Shown here piece by piece: positions 24,652 through 37,317 of a stretch of DNA of 64,000 nucleotides. The translations under genes were made by a program, and so were the position numbers. Under the pieces are notes generated by a model. It saw only the letters and a list, made by a program, of their open reading frames with translations, did no database searches and had not been told where the DNA came from. Each line of letters opens with the position of its first letter. The first letter of the stretch is position 1. The DNA is from Catonia carolina. Taxonomy: Eukaryota; Arthropoda; Insecta; Hemiptera; Achilidae. The stretch covers positions 57,334,672-57,398,671 of the forward strand of contig JAQMRL010000003.1 in the NCBI GenBank assembly GCA_035578175.1, given 5' to 3'.

Positions 24652-26198
24652 TTTTTTAAATTCTTTAGTTCTATGTAAAACTAAATAAATGGATTTTGTC
24701 ATGAAATTTTTGACGTACAACAAATTTTGGTCATTTTCGAAATAATTTGTGATATGTCTGTACGTGAATGAAATTAAAAAACGATTTGAAGTTTCATTCT
24801 TTATTTTTAGTATATAACTATCTTCTCAAAGCAATTAGAAATTATGCAAGTCAAATTTATGTTTCAGCAAAACCAAATAAGTAATATTGTCCGTTTGCAG
24901 TTTTTTAAATACCTGCAAGACAAAACAGAATGCTCGAATTACGAAAGGCTTAGCAACCATCTAAAGGTAAAGTAAGCTACCTAACTGTTGCAACTTTAAG
25001 GATTTTCGTCACTTTAAACACGAATTGCGCATCACATAATCATTTAATTGTTTATTTTAATGTTTCACCTGAAAGACTTGAAGATTGTTTCTACGTAGAT
25101 GCGCATAACTTATTCATCTTAATCTTTTAACTAACCTTAAAAGTTAAAAAGTTAAAAAAATCACTTTATTGTGACACTGTTTTCCATTAAAGAGCCCTCA
25201 TCATGTTAATCGTTGTATGAACTTCTGGTTTTCTTAGAAGCCTAATTATTTAGAGTAACATTAAGTTTTTATAACTTAATTTATAAAATCTTATTATTAT
25301 TACAGTGTTAAACTTTTTTACTTTGCAGTTTCTCATCACAAGAAAATATAGAAAATTCAGATAGGTAATAATATCCTTTTTGTATTTTGTTTTTGAAAAA
25401 ATAATGATATAAATAAATGTCAATAATAGAGTTTTAGATACAATAGTGCAGATTAAAAGTAAATGTAAAAATCCGTAATATCAGAATATTTATAAAAATG
25501 AATACAATTCATAAAAACATATGACATTATAGACAATAGAGAAAAAGCAATTAATGAACAAAAATTATAGTATTGTGTTTTACATTGAAACTTTACCTAC
25601 GTTAAGATAACGGGAAATAGTAACACTATTATCGATTTTTCTAATCTACCATAAAAGGCTGTGACTAAAAATAAAAGTGTTAAATCTCCTTTTCCCAGTT
25701 TTTGATGCACTGAAACTTTTTCAAAAGCTTAGTTTATTCAACAAAATCTTCATTGGATTCATCCTGTAATTTGCAGTAGATGTGAGATACATAATTAAAT
25801 GTTCATCTCGTTCATTCGGTACATGATCATACAACGCTCTGGTGGAATTCAGCTACTATGAAATGATTTATCACAATTACTACACAATTTTGACCCCTGC
25901 TTCGCCAATTTACATATTTGTTAAATATGTAATACACCAGTGATTGATACCAAACTGTAAAAAAGCTTCACTGTAGCAAAAAATTGTTTGAATAAAAGTT
26001 TTAGGTTTTTTAATTTTTTATAACCTTAATTACGTGTTCCTCTAAAACACTTATTCCAACTACAATCTTAAAAAACAACATTTTTTTACCACAAGAGCCT
26101 CACAAACTTCAGTAGACATACCACTCACCTCATCTTAGAGATCACAAAAATGTATTATGAGGGAATTTTAATCAAAATTGAAAAAACCATTTTTGAAG
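24652..26198. other. AT-rich spacer, no gene seen
   Basis: No coding frame or repeat family member recognised. Confidence 0.4.
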
Positions 26199-26821
26199 TG
26201 TCACCGTCGCTCCCTTTGATTAGGTACTGTGCTGCCGGCAATCAAAGCTTCCGACGTAGTGACAGAGGGAGCCGTCAATAGGTCCGAGATAGGCGGTAGA
26301 CTTTGGCGGCGTACCAACAGAGGCCTTTGTCATCAAGACCGAGCCAGTAACCGCCCGCTACCACAGCGCTTTCGGAAACTATATAAATAGGGCTACACTC
26401 AACAGGGAGATTCAATTCCGATCCAGACAGCAGACAAGACGTCCACCACTGCACACGGCTACAGGACTCCAGCGAAGACTAATCGACGATCCCGCAAGAG
26501 AGAAGATGATGCTTTCGCTCGCCGACCCGTCACCGTAAGCCGTCAACTGGACCGTCATCGCCCGTTGACGCGAGCGATGCCCACAGCGGTCCCTCGACCA
26601 AGCCTTACGCCCACCGAATCCGACGAAGCAGCCATCGACGCACTACTGCAAGGGAAGAAGATGATGTCTCCGCAGGACGACGACACGCCCTGTTGCCCTG
26701 CTCCTCGACCGCCACGACGTCTACGTCCAACGCTTCCCTTCAAGACGACCACCGCTTAAACGGCCCTTTTCAGGGCCACCAGAATGCAAAGGTTTCAACT
26801 TGCCACTTAATGTCGCCATCC
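26199..26821 (+). mobile_element. Family D LTR-like repeat, copy 1, with histone-type 3' stem-loop
   Basis: A GC-rich 620-bp block that stands out from its surroundings and is repeated at 54422-55005. It starts TGTCACCGTC; the other copy ends CGGTGACA, an 8-bp inverted match, as in LTR ends, but here the last bases are lost into an AAT-repeat. A strong TATA box (TATATAAATAG, 26380-26390) sits mid-element. Downstream is a 60-codon frame (ATG 26577, stop 26757-26759) that is only partly kept in copy 2, so probably not protein-coding. The stem-loop GGCCCTTTTCAGGGCC follows directly. No AATAAA signal is present inside. Solo LTR is my best reading; a promoter-bearing non-LTR repeat is the alternative. 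Confidence 0.65.
26762..26777 (+). terminator. Histone-mRNA-type 3' stem-loop in family D copy 1
   Basis: GGCCCTTTTCAGGGCC: a 6-bp stem with loop TTTC, preceded by AAAC and followed by ACCA, the canonical metazoan replication-dependent histone 3' end. A purine block AAAGG lies 10-15 nt downstream, where the U7-binding element would sit. No histone gene is adjacent. Confidence 0.8.
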
Positions 26822-26835
26822 TAAATAATAATAAT

Positions 26836-27368
26836 AATAATACCTAAATAATAAGAGTAATAAATAGAGTTTTCCGAGAAATAGTTAAAAATATTATGTG
26901 TAATATAAATGGTCTTTTATAGTTACAGGTTTATATAGGTAGTATAGTACAGGTTTTATTGCTGTACGGGTATTGTGAGAGCCGGGTACCTATTTAGATA
27001 ATTGGCCTTTTTGTAGCACCTTCTATTCAATCTTAATTTGTTTACAGTTGTTAAGATTTATCCAGAAGCTGTCAGAAGGATTTTGTATTTTATGATTACA
27101 TCGAAAATCTCTGTCTTTTCTCGAACTCTTCATTAGTCCACCTATATAAGCGCCAGTTTGTTTACAGTCTAGTTTTAGTCTTGATACGTCTGTGTTTGAG
27201 TGAGAAAATCGCGTAGTGCTTAACGGTTACGTTAGAAATGGTCAACGTTACTGTGTATTGTTTAACGTTTATACTGTATAATTTTTGTAAATAATATTAA
27301 GTAAATTGGTTAAGTTATTTATTGTATTAAATCAAATCCCGAAACGGATTTTGGAGATAACTGTCACA
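26836..27368 (+). mobile_element. Family E LTR-like repeat, copy 2 (5' truncated)
   Basis: Starts within the family at AATAATAAGAGTAATAAATAG, just after the AAT-repeat that ends family D copy 1. It keeps the TATA box (TATATAAG, 27143-27150) and the conserved GCGTAGTGCTTAACGGTTAC, and ends CCCGAAACGG...AACTGTCACA. The shared TAAATAAT at the D/E border suggests the two repeats recombined there. Confidence 0.65.
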
Positions 27369-27372
27369 ATAA

Positions 27373-27660
27373 TAGCCTACAGGACTCGGTTTTAAGAAAA
27401 TCGCAAAAAGTAAAAATCGCACAGATAAAATGCTATTTCCTGTTAACCGATTTTGATGATAATGTTCGTACTGGGTCCTTTCATAGTACTTAACTTAATT
27501 TCCAAATTTCAACTCTCTAATTTTCCGTTCTTGAGTTATTTTGTACACGCAGACACTCGAGCGCGCGCGCACACACACCAATAAAACATGTGTTTTGGGC
27601 TCAGTATACCTAAAAATGTGTTTTATCAGTGAAAACGCAAAATATTACTTTCCCTTTGTA
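27373..27660 (-). repeat. Family A element, copy 7 (partial)
   Basis: Reversed partial copy: AACCGATTTTGATGATAATG, TTTTCCGTTCTTGAG, a CG/CA tract, then ATTACTTTCC, where it stops against the Helitron-like element. The 3' half is missing. Confidence 0.65.
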
Positions 27661-28110
27661 TTGATACTAATACTTATTATAAAGACAAAGCGTTTTTTTT
27701 TATTTTGGTGTACAAGGCTAATTTTCAAAACTACTGAAAGGATTTTTATGAAATTTTAACGGCATATTCGTATTTATATTCACAACATTTTATTTTTAAA
27801 TTTCCCAAAATGATAACATATTGCTGTTGAAGTAAATGAAGGGTTTAATGATGGTGAGAGACGTACACAGGGAAAATTATCAAAACATCGTTTTGTGCGC
27901 GCATATGAGAGGTAGAGATACAGATACAGATACAGAGAGAGAGGGGGTATATATATATTGGTACAGATAGGGGTAGAATATCATTGGAGAGAGAGAATAT
28001 GTTGGAGTATACAGTTGCTGGCAGCTACACTATTTCTGTTACATATTTATTTTTTTAAATAGGTTAAGACTACACGTGTTTTGCGTGCGAAGCCGCGCGG
28101 GATATGCTAG
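27661..28110 (+). mobile_element. Family B Helitron-like element, copy 1
   Basis: Similar to 38579-39095 from end to end: ACTAATA...TTATAAAGACAAAGCG at the start, CTGAAAGGATTTTTATGAAA, GTGAGAGACGTAC, and the 3' end GCGAAGCCGCGCGGGATATG then CTAG followed by T. A GC-rich palindrome (CCGCGCGG) sits about 8 bases before CTAG. The 5' TC is mutated. No Rep/helicase is encoded. Confidence 0.7.
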
Positions 28111-29069
28111 TTCCATAGAAGGCAAGAGAAAAAAAATTTTCATAATTTCTGCGAACTGAATTAGTATGTTTTATAGTTTACAGAAGTTAATAATCCTTGG
28201 TATGCCGCTCGTAAGCAATTAGAGTTTTGTCATGCAGATTCAGAACCGTTTAAATTACTTCCTAGGTAGGTATTATTATACTGAAGGCGTAGTCTCATGC
28301 CAGATGCAATCATCGATTACTACACACTAAATTAAGTAACCCTACTAAGTAAACTATGGTTTCCTGTAACTCACCAGTTTACACAAACGTATCTCACAAG
28401 CGTTAGAGTATACCAATACCAATGTATCACCAATATATTACCAATGTTATCACGGGTATTATTACTACCTATTATTATTAGGACGATGATTCACGAGTGA
28501 TATGACAGAAATTACAACCGATTGGAATCAGAATAATCTTCTCAGATATTCTTACGCGACATTAGTTTCTATGTGGTTATCACTGAATATGTTTCATATA
28601 AACTGATTTGTATTATCTCTGTGTGCGACTAGCTTATTTGAAATTTGACTCAATGATAAATAGAATCAACAGCCATAAAGTCATAAATTTAAACTTCACC
28701 AAAATGTATTTAATTTATTTTTTGACATAATAATATAAATGGTCTTTTACTATAATATGTCTCCAAATTAAACCTAATGAATAATGGTTGTTAAAGATAA
28801 TTTACATACCTTATGGTTTCTAAAGTGTTAACAACTAAACAGCTTCCTAATTTACATCCCATTTATACATTATAAACAAACCTGACTCAGACCTTCTACA
28901 TTAACCTTCACAAATTTTTTCAAAACCCTGTTTAATTTGTTATGTTTTCTTGGCAGATTTAATTTATAGCTTGTCTGCTAGATTGGTTTATAAAAGAAAT
29001 TTATGATTCTGAAGTAAAATTTACAACAGTAAGATCTAACATACTTTTTAATCAATTCACCATTTTACT
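28111..29069. other. AT-rich spacer, no gene seen
   Basis: Contains only a roughly 25-bp echo of family E (AATATAAATGGTCTTTTA near 28733). No coding signal. Confidence 0.4.
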
Positions 29070-29375
29070 GTTGTTGATAAGTCATCAACCGAAAGGCTGG
29101 TTTGAACTTCTAGAGTAATCTACTAAGTAAAACGAGGAGTAAGGTGGTTTACCATCGCCTTCCTAGTGAGAAAACAATAACAAAGTAAAAGTATGGTTCT
29201 AACCCATTATGTAGTTTCCTGGGATATTCTACCCATATTAAATTACGAGACTTAATATCTCTCAATAGAGTGGAAAAGTATGCTTATCAGCAAGCCAGTC
29301 CCTCTGAAAAACATTGACTTCTACTCTGCAAATGACACCTTCACATTATTCACCACAGGATCTGGCTGTATAATC
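29070..29375 (-). mobile_element. Family C retroposon, copy 5 (with about 105-bp insertion, 5' truncated)
   Basis: Family sequence from GTTGTTGATAAGTCATCAACC to CCTTCCTAGTGAG, then an unrelated stretch (29174-29270), then family again from TGGAAAAGTATGCTTATCAG to GGATCTGGCTGTATAAT. The frame 29280-29486 crosses out of it and is not recognised. Confidence 0.7.
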
Positions 29376-29607
29376 CAAATGTTCCAAATCGACGGCTGGT
29401 CATCCGCTACGGAAGACGATTTTTTATTTTTGTCTGCTTTAAAGCAAATTTTTGGAATTGCTCCGGCGACCGAAATGTCTAGCTAGAGATTACCTGTAGC
29501 TTTTCAGTTTTTTAATGGTAGTTAAAGATAATTATAGAGCAATATAGCATACTAATTACACTTAACTTAGTTTTAACAGGCCTAAGTTAAATAACAATTG
29601 ATTTTTT

Positions 29608-30474
29608 ACTTTCTCTTGCCTATATGAATATATAAGAAGGAAAGTATTGTTTTCATGTCGATTTTTCGATATCAAGTTTTCACCGGATCTATATGTTTTC
29701 AGACCCCCTGAACCCAAAAAACATGTTTTTAGCGATTGGTCTGTGTGTGTGTCTGTGTGTGTGTGTCTGTGTGTGAACAGAATATCTCAAGAACGGAACA
29801 TCGTACGAACTTGAAACTTGAAACTTAAGTTACATACTACTACCGGACCCGACACGAACATTTTCATCAAAATCGATCAACCGGAAGTAGTAGTTTATTC
29901 GTATAATTTTTCACTTTTTTGCGATTTTCTCAAAAACTGGTCCTACGATTTTTTTTAAAATCGCCTGGTTTACTCAATTTTTTATTCTCTACAAGATAGG
30001 GTAGGCGCCATGTTTGCTGAAATTCTGCGTGAGGCTGTTTTTACGTAAAAACATTTTCTTTTTAAGATTGCGGCTTTAATATGCATTTTAGCGCAAAACG
30101 TTATATAATAAAAGTTGTAGAGAATGTAAAATTCTACAACTTTTATTTCAAACATTTTTTTGTATAACGCTTAGTTTAGCGGTAATTAGCAATTTTCTGT
30201 TTTTTTTCTCACGAAAACGTATAAAAGTGTATAAAATAAAATTTATAGGAAATTAAGAGATCTACAACTTTTATTTTAAGCATTTTTTTGTACAGTTCCT
30301 AGTTTAGCGTGAATGAGCGATTTTCCGTATTTTTAAGCTAAACTGAGGTCGATTTTAATTTTGCGTATTTCACTAATGTTTTTTGAGGTTAGTTTTTTGT
30401 TCATTTCTAATGTTAGGTTTATTGTTAATTATTTGCATTGGCAAGAGAAAGTTGTGTGAGTGTTTCACACCAGA
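29608..30474 (+). repeat. Family A element, copy 4 (complete)
   Basis: ACTTTCTCTTGCC at 29608; inverted GGCAAGAGAAAGT at 30440-30452; hairpin GTGTGAGTGTTTCACAC; end CAGA then a T run. The TG tract is near 29743-29775. Bases before it are T-rich, like the other insertion sites. Confidence 0.85.
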
Positions 30475-31849
30475 TTTTTTTCTCTTGTTTCCAAGAGAAT
30501 TAATTAGTTTTCTATGTGGTTAGAATTAAAATAAAAAATAGTTTAAAATTAATTTTTTTCTTTGGAATTTAAATAGCGTTATAATTTTTTTGTCAGTTGA
30601 TTTTTTCATTCCATCTCACGTGTATGCGTGCGCCGGTTACAAAAGAAATAAAAATAATACTCATTGTAATAAAACTCATTTCTACTGTAAATTTTATTTA
30701 TCGTATTCGAAATTTATTTGTCCGCTAATTGTAATGTTGCTTTTTTCGCGAAAAATGTCTTAGGGTAGAACAAAATAATATCGAATCGTTTACATGAGTG
30801 TCCGGCCTTAGGAGTGAATGTTATATGTTGCCTTTTGTTTTTATAAGTTTATATTTTCCGTAATATATATTTTTTAAATTAATCGTCATTTTTTAGACAT
30901 ATTTTCTGAGATAACTCAAAATGATTCATATTAATAGATGTATTTCCATACAGAGATTGTATAGGCTTTTACATGTTGTTTGATTCCTAGAAGGTGTTCA
31001 AAGGTTCTGAACAGCCTTTGTAACTGGACCCAAAGGCGGTCTGCTTCTCATGTTCACGTATGCTAATCCATTGTTAATATTACTAATGTGTATACATAAG
31101 AGATGTAGGTACAATTACTAATACAGATATTGTACATCAACGAACTCTACTGAACAACACAGCATTAATTTTATAGACCAAGTAAATAGTAAATGATGCC
31201 TCAGTCACATCAGTTCACCCTGTCATACTCACTCGTAGTGATTAAAACTTCATTATAGAACACAAAAGAGAAGCACTTTATTCGAAGGCAATAGCGAAAC
31301 TATTGTGTCGTCCTAACGTACGATGTTTTTAGAATAATATATTAATACCTCAATTTCTCTTCGGTTGCACTGTATACAAAGTTTCTTTCCATAAAAATTG
31401 TTTATCAAACTGTAGTTCTAATATAAACACTATTTTTTTTCATTTATTCTTTTTCATATAACTTTTTTTTAATGCATAATATTTTATATAACAATAAATG
31501 CAACTTATCAATTAGATTTAACTCATGCAAAAATTACAACCCACTGGTGTAATTAACAAATATAACATTAAAACATATTATGCTGTTCTTACTTATATTA
31601 TTTACAATCAAAATTAGATAAATAGTGCTTTTTATAAAAATAAAAAAAATAACCAAAACCTCCTTTAAAACGAAAAAATGAGAAGTAATAAAAACAATAA
31701 GCACATGATTCCGAAATATAGTATGTACACCGAACTTTACTGGAGATAATTAAAAATGTTCATTCAGTTATGTACAACATTGACACTCAAACACGCTAGT
31801 CATTTACAGAATATTAACATTATATTATTTAAAATTTTAAAATCACACT
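30475..31849. other. AT-rich spacer, no gene seen
   Basis: No coding or repeat-family signal recognised. Confidence 0.4.
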
Positions 31850-32252
31850 ATCAGAATCGCCCTGAGATATCCAGTACTGTAGCACGTTTTAGTCTATGAA
31901 CATCATTACTGTTGTCTTAGAGATTCAGTCCTAAGTGATTTACGTGGTTGTTTAGACGTTTGATGTATTTACAACTGAAACTTCGTATTTCTTCTCGTAC
32001 CGTCTGTACATCCATATCACGATGTATATCGGCATTGGTAATATACCATGGTGCATTTAGTATGGTCCGCAGAGCTTTTGATTGAAACAGTTGCAGAATC
32101 TCGATGTTTGAAGTCGATGCTGTGCCCCATAACTGAATCCCGTAGGTCCAAACCGGTTTCAGCAAGGATTTGTACAAAAGTAGTTTGCTGTCAATTGAAA
32201 GCTGGGAACGCCTACCAACGAGCCAATATATCTTCCTAAATGTTAAATCCAC
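31850..32252 (-). mobile_element. Jockey-clade LINE ORF2 C-terminus (5' truncated)
   Basis: The minus strand from about 32250 encodes DLTFRKIYWLVGRRSQLSID, LLLYKSLLKPVWTYGIQLWG and APWYITNADIHRDMDVQTVR, then an in-frame TAA at 31917 where Jockey proteins read on. Beyond the stop, DNSNDVHRLKRATVLDISGR follows in frame to a true stop near 31852. This is the C-terminal domain after the RT of Jockey-type ORF2. One nonsense change over about 130 codons means a fairly recent copy. Confidence 0.85.
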
Positions 32253-32918
32253 CTGTTAAACACTTTATGATGCAAAATTTTTGCAATAAATTTTTATAGA
32301 AAGAAGTAAGTAGTAAATAGAATAGAAAATCTTAAGAAAAATTCATAGTGTGAAAACGTAGTGTACAAATTAAGAAATCAGAAGAAATTTATAAATATTG
32401 TGAAAAATTGAAAGGTATATAATCAGGAAATAAAATAGGATTTATGGAATTAACGAAAATACGAGTAGATTAATAAAGAAAACTTTTTATTTTTATGAAA
32501 TGAAATAAAAAAACCAATTGATTTAAGGATTTTGAAGAGGGTTTAACTGTTTAATATATCAAAAGAATTAAGGAAAAAGAAATTTTAGGAAAATATGTAT
32601 GATTCTAGATTTTTAGAGTGAAGTCAAAGAAATATTTTTCCCACAAATTAATATTAACAAAAGAAATGAAGAAACCCAGAGTGAAAGATGAAGGAATTTA
32701 AAAAAGAAGTAAATCTAGATCATGTTTATCCGTGATCCCTAGAAGTCAAAACGCAAAAAAATTAAGTTAAACTTTGTGCTAGCAAGGTTCAAATAAATCT
32801 TTTATAATAACCTAACGATGTTTTAATAATCGTTCCTAGAAGTTACTACTGCTAAAATGAATTTTAATCAGTGATAACCGAATTGGTACCTAATTCAAGT
32901 GTTTTATCCAGAGTAATT
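32253..32918. other. AT-rich spacer, no gene seen
   Basis: No coding or repeat-family signal recognised. Confidence 0.4.
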
Positions 32919-33350
32919 GTAGTGGTACAGTTGAACTGTACGTAGCCTATTAAATATTTATAAATTACTTTTTATGAGAGATTATTTTAACCAAATTACA
33001 TAAATTGTTTATTTAAAATTGTATTTTTTCAATTTTTCTTACTGGTGCAATTGAGCTGTATGTATTTATTAATTAATTTTTGTCTGAGATTATTTTAACC
33101 GAATCACGATAATGGTTGTTTAAAATTGTATTTTTAATTTCTTTGAAAAGTATTCAATATTTTTACCCTTAACTGAAAATATTTTTACCCTGAAAAGTAT
33201 TCAATATTTTTACCCTTAAAAGGAAGAGTAATGTAGTGGTACAGTTGAGCTGTACGTAGCCTATTAAATATTTATAAATTAATTTTTATGAGAGATTATT
33301 TTAATCAAATTACATAAATTGTTTATTTAAAATTGTATTTTTTCAAGTTA
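32919..33350. repeat. Local tandem repeat, three units
   Basis: Units begin near 32919, 33041 and 33232. The first and third start GTAGTGGTACAGTTGA and run through TTTATGAGAGATTATTTTAA and TTTAAAATTGTATTTTTTCA almost unchanged; the middle one is diverged. A 27-bp block (GAAAAGTATTCAATATTTTT...) is also duplicated at 33144 and 33191. AT-rich, non-coding. Confidence 0.8.
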
Positions 33351-33527
33351 ATTTATTAACTCTTTAAAATGTTTGATTTATAATTTATATAAATAATGTT
33401 TGTCATATTTTTTAAAATAAGTAATTATTTAAATTTGTTTATTAATGAAGAAGGAGAACTTTATATGGTAACTTTAGATCCAGAGCTCAAAGAGTTTGTT
33501 TTTGTTATAATTGCATGAGGCAAAACT

Positions 33528-34454
33528 ACTTTTTCTTTCTCTTACCTATATGAATAGGAAGGAAAGTAATTTTTTCATGTCGATTTTTTGAAATCAAGTT
33601 TTCACTGGATATACACGTTTTCAGAACCCCTGAACCCAAGATACATGTTTTTAGCGATTGGTCTGCGTGTGTTTGTGTGTGTGTGTCTGTATGTCTGTGT
33701 GTGTGTGTCTGTGTGAGAACAGACTATTTCAAGAATGCAACAGCATACAAAATTTAAACTTGAAACCTAAGTTAAAAACCACTATAAAACCCGACACGAA
33801 CATTTTCATCAAAATCGGTCAACCGGAAGTCTTAGTTTATTCGTGTTATTTTTAACTTTCTTGCAATTTTCTCAAAAACGGCTATTTATGCTCTACAAGA
33901 TAGGGTAGGTGTTATGTCTCCTGAACTTCTTGGAGAGGCTGATCTCTCGTAGAAAAAAATGTTCTTTTTTTACAATTGCGGCCTTAATATGCATTTTATC
34001 ACAAAAGTGTATAATAAAATTTGTAGAAAATTTTAAAATCTACAACTTTTATTTTGAAAGGTGTTTTGTACAACGCTTAGTTTAGCGGTAATTAGTAGAC
34101 CTAATTTTCAATTTTTTTCATGAAAATTTATAAAAAAAAATGGTCGTTTAAGATTTCGGCCTTAGTAGTCTATGCATTTTACGACAAACGTGTATTATAA
34201 TCAAATTTATAGAAAATTAAGAGATCTACAACTTTTGTGGAAAGAATTTTTCCCTACAGAGCCTAGTTTAGCGTTATGTTTTTCGTTTTTAGCGTTTTTC
34301 ATTTTCCATCATTCACCATGATTAAAATGAGGTTATGTTTTTGAAATTTTTTTTGTTTATTTCTAATATTTTATTACTATATTAGGTTATATTGTTAATT
34401 TTTTCATTGGCAAAGTTTTTCATTGGGAAAGTAGTGTGAGTGTTTTATATCAGA
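33528..34454 (+). repeat. Family A element, copy 5
   Basis: Starts CTTTCTCTTACCTATATGAA, with a long TG tract (33660-33715), CCCGACACGAACATTTTC, and AGATAGGGTAGGTGTTATGT. It ends GTGTGAGTGTTTTATATCAGA. The hairpin is weakened and the 3' inverted repeat degraded (GGGAAAGTAG). Confidence 0.8.
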
Positions 34455-35904
34455 TTTTTAAATTAATAAACCGGATAATAACATATTTAATTGAGTTTAT
34501 TATCACTTAACACCATTTTATAAGATTGAATGCAATTAAACAAAGATAAGTTATTAATCTATTTGACGTTTATTTACTAATCTAATTACTCGTATTATAT
34601 TACATGCATTTCAGATCTATTTATTAAGTAACACATTAATCACCTAAGTAAGGTGAATCGTAACACCACCTGATTTTTTGAATTTACAACGTATAAAAAA
34701 CAAAATGTTTACGTATTTCAAAATGAAAAACTGACAGTAACTAAAATTATAGAGATTAAAATAACATTTCAAAGATTTCACTTTAACAGTAACGTCTATT
34801 GTATTCAAAAGAGATACAAGCTTTCAACCTTCTCTACTGTATTGTAGATACACAGAGGCAATTCACTTAAATGGTTTCTGATTCTCCTTTCTTAAGATCT
34901 TCTCTGTTGTACAGTATTCTATAGATTCTGAAATCTCTTGTACGAATATTTTCTCGTAGAAATGTTAACACTGAAATTTAATTACATAATTTAATTTCCA
35001 TGATCTGCCATTAACATTTAGTATTTTCAGACACGTTAACTTCAAAATGAGGAAAGGTATTTCAGATGTATATAAACTTACTTCTATATATAACGTAAAC
35101 CGTAAATTTCAAATATTCGTGCACGTAAGTTGAAGTAGAAACGCGAAATGAGAAACGTGAGTTGTAGTTTGTAAAGTTGGGTTTTAACTATTTCTAAAAT
35201 TCATATATTTTTCGAATGTGTGTAATATACGTTAATTATTCCTCCGATATACACCTAATTAATTCTCTTTAAATAATAAGTCAACTTAAAACAGAAAGTA
35301 GAATTTAAATAGTAGGCCTACGTAGAATGAGAGAGAGTTTAATAAAATTTGGACAAAAATAAATCTCATTGAACAAAATAATAGATATAAGCATATATAC
35401 TGATTTTGCATAGAAAAACCAATTAAAAAAGTACAAGATTACTGTTTATACTGCACAATATTTCTAATTTCGAAACAGCTTGTAAAATATTCTATTTTTT
35501 TTTCATCATTTTCGTTTCAGGCAACTTAAGACTACCATAATCATAAATCAATTACTCCTCTAATTTTCTTGATCGAGTTTTATTTTAAGTTTCCTTTCTT
35601 CCCATTTATTTTTTAATAATTCCGAAAATGTTTTCTTTCTTTCATCGCTCTACTTTGAGATTTTATATTTTTCATAACCTTTTTCCTAGGTATGTTAACC
35701 GTTATGTTGACGAATTTATGTTTACTGATACAAAATAATTTGTTTTTCTATGTTTAATTATATGATTTTATCAAAGGTTTAAAAGAATGTTGTAATTGAT
35801 TCATACAATTTAATACAGTCCCTGAATCCTATTCTCTACAATTTCTTGGAGAATTGATGAATTCATCAGTTGTGTCTGACCTTGTATAATATTGTTGTAA
35901 AATG
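34455..35904. other. AT-rich spacer, no gene seen
   Basis: No coding or repeat-family signal recognised. Confidence 0.4.
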
Positions 35905-36297
35905 TGTTGTTGTTTAGGTCATCAACCGAAAGGGTAGTATGAAGCTCTAGAGGCTTTACTAAGTATAACGAGAATTGAGGTGGTTTACCATGCCATTCTC
36001 ACTAAGTGGAAATGTATGCTTATTAGCACGCCAGTTCCTCTGAAAAGCATCTACTTTTCACCCTGAAAATGACATCTTCACTTCATTCACCTCAGCATCT
36101 GGCTGTATAATGAAATTCATTACTCTCAGAAGAAATAACTGTGACTAGTGCCTTTTACACCTCTACATATTCTTTTTTTAAATTCTTTGGTCATAAAATT
36201 GGCTGGCCATGCGATAAAAAACAGAACTATATTTTTTGGCCTCGAACTAGCAGATCGAGTGCAAGTAGTTTCACACTATCTGCCTTTTATGAGCAAA
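35905..36297 (-). mobile_element. Family C retroposon, copy 6 (full length)
   Basis: Runs from GTTGTTGTTTAGGTCATCAA ((AAC)n tail on the minus strand) to CTGCCTTTTATGAGCAAA. Slightly diverged. Overlapping frames at 36141-36390 are accidental. Confidence 0.8.
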
Positions 36298-37306
36298 AAT
36301 ATCATATTGATGTATTTCAAACGGTTGCTTTTACATAGGCAAACGGATAAAGATGTCAACATATTGAACGATGTCATTTTAGTTTATTAGACCTTCCTTT
36401 TTACCTTTCCAGTCAGATCACATGGAGGCGCGTGGTAATTCCTTGTAGCAAAGCAATGCTACAGTTTTATTAATATCACAAAAGTACTCGCCCGAAATCA
36501 GTACTAACCTCTGAAATAATACAACCCGTGTATAGTTTTTAATTTAAATTTTTTTTATAGATTTTAATTAATTTTCTCGTGAAAGTGTACCGACATAAGT
36601 ATGAAAGTGCATCCTTCACATCGAGCCATCATAATGAAATATCGCATTACGTACTAAGAACAAAGTAATTTATAATACAGGCAGGATTATCAGTAAAATA
36701 GTAGGATTACTCCAAAGTAACGTAACACGGAATGGAAAGAAGTTATGCAAGTTTTAAAGTATAAAAAAATAAAATAACTTTATATAATCATACCTAACCA
36801 ATGGTAAAAAAGAAATTATACATATTAATGAATGAAATTGAGAACATGTAAGAAGAATCAAGAGATAGATGAACTGGTCATTATAAAGAAAATCTAAGGA
36901 AGACTAAAACTGTACGTGGATGAAGATTAAGGGTAGCTCAAGGTATATAGACCGAGGTGGTTGTAAAGACCTGAACCCTAAATTGATTGTTACTCAGAAA
37001 ATGTGACTAGGAACTAATACCCTTACTTACTGGTTGTTGTTTACGTATACTGATTGATCTATTAATCTATCAAGTCCCGTTCCTGGAACTTTTAAACAAA
37101 ACATTACAATTTTATTTCACATTTTTCCTTCTAAAGATTTCTATCGTACATTAATCTATAAACTCATTCATTTATTTTCACTGTTTTGTTTACAGATAAA
37201 AGAAACAACTACAGAAAGGGTTAAATTTGATGATTCCTATTATCATGTCACTTTGATTAACCTACTTTGAGAAAATCTCCAAACAAGAATGGTTTATGGA
37301 TTTCAT
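36298..37306. other. AT-rich spacer; possible LINE echo
   Basis: Mostly unrecognised. 36900-36980 translates to IDRGGCKDLNP on the plus strand, faintly like the end of some LINE ORFs; too short to call. Confidence 0.3.
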
Positions 37307-37317
37307 GATTACCTTAT

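Noticed and set aside
26565..26759. Small protein encoded just before the histone-type stem-loop (a histone-like gene?)
   Set aside because: No resemblance to a histone; the frame is broken by indels in family D copy 2, so it is probably non-coding LTR sequence.
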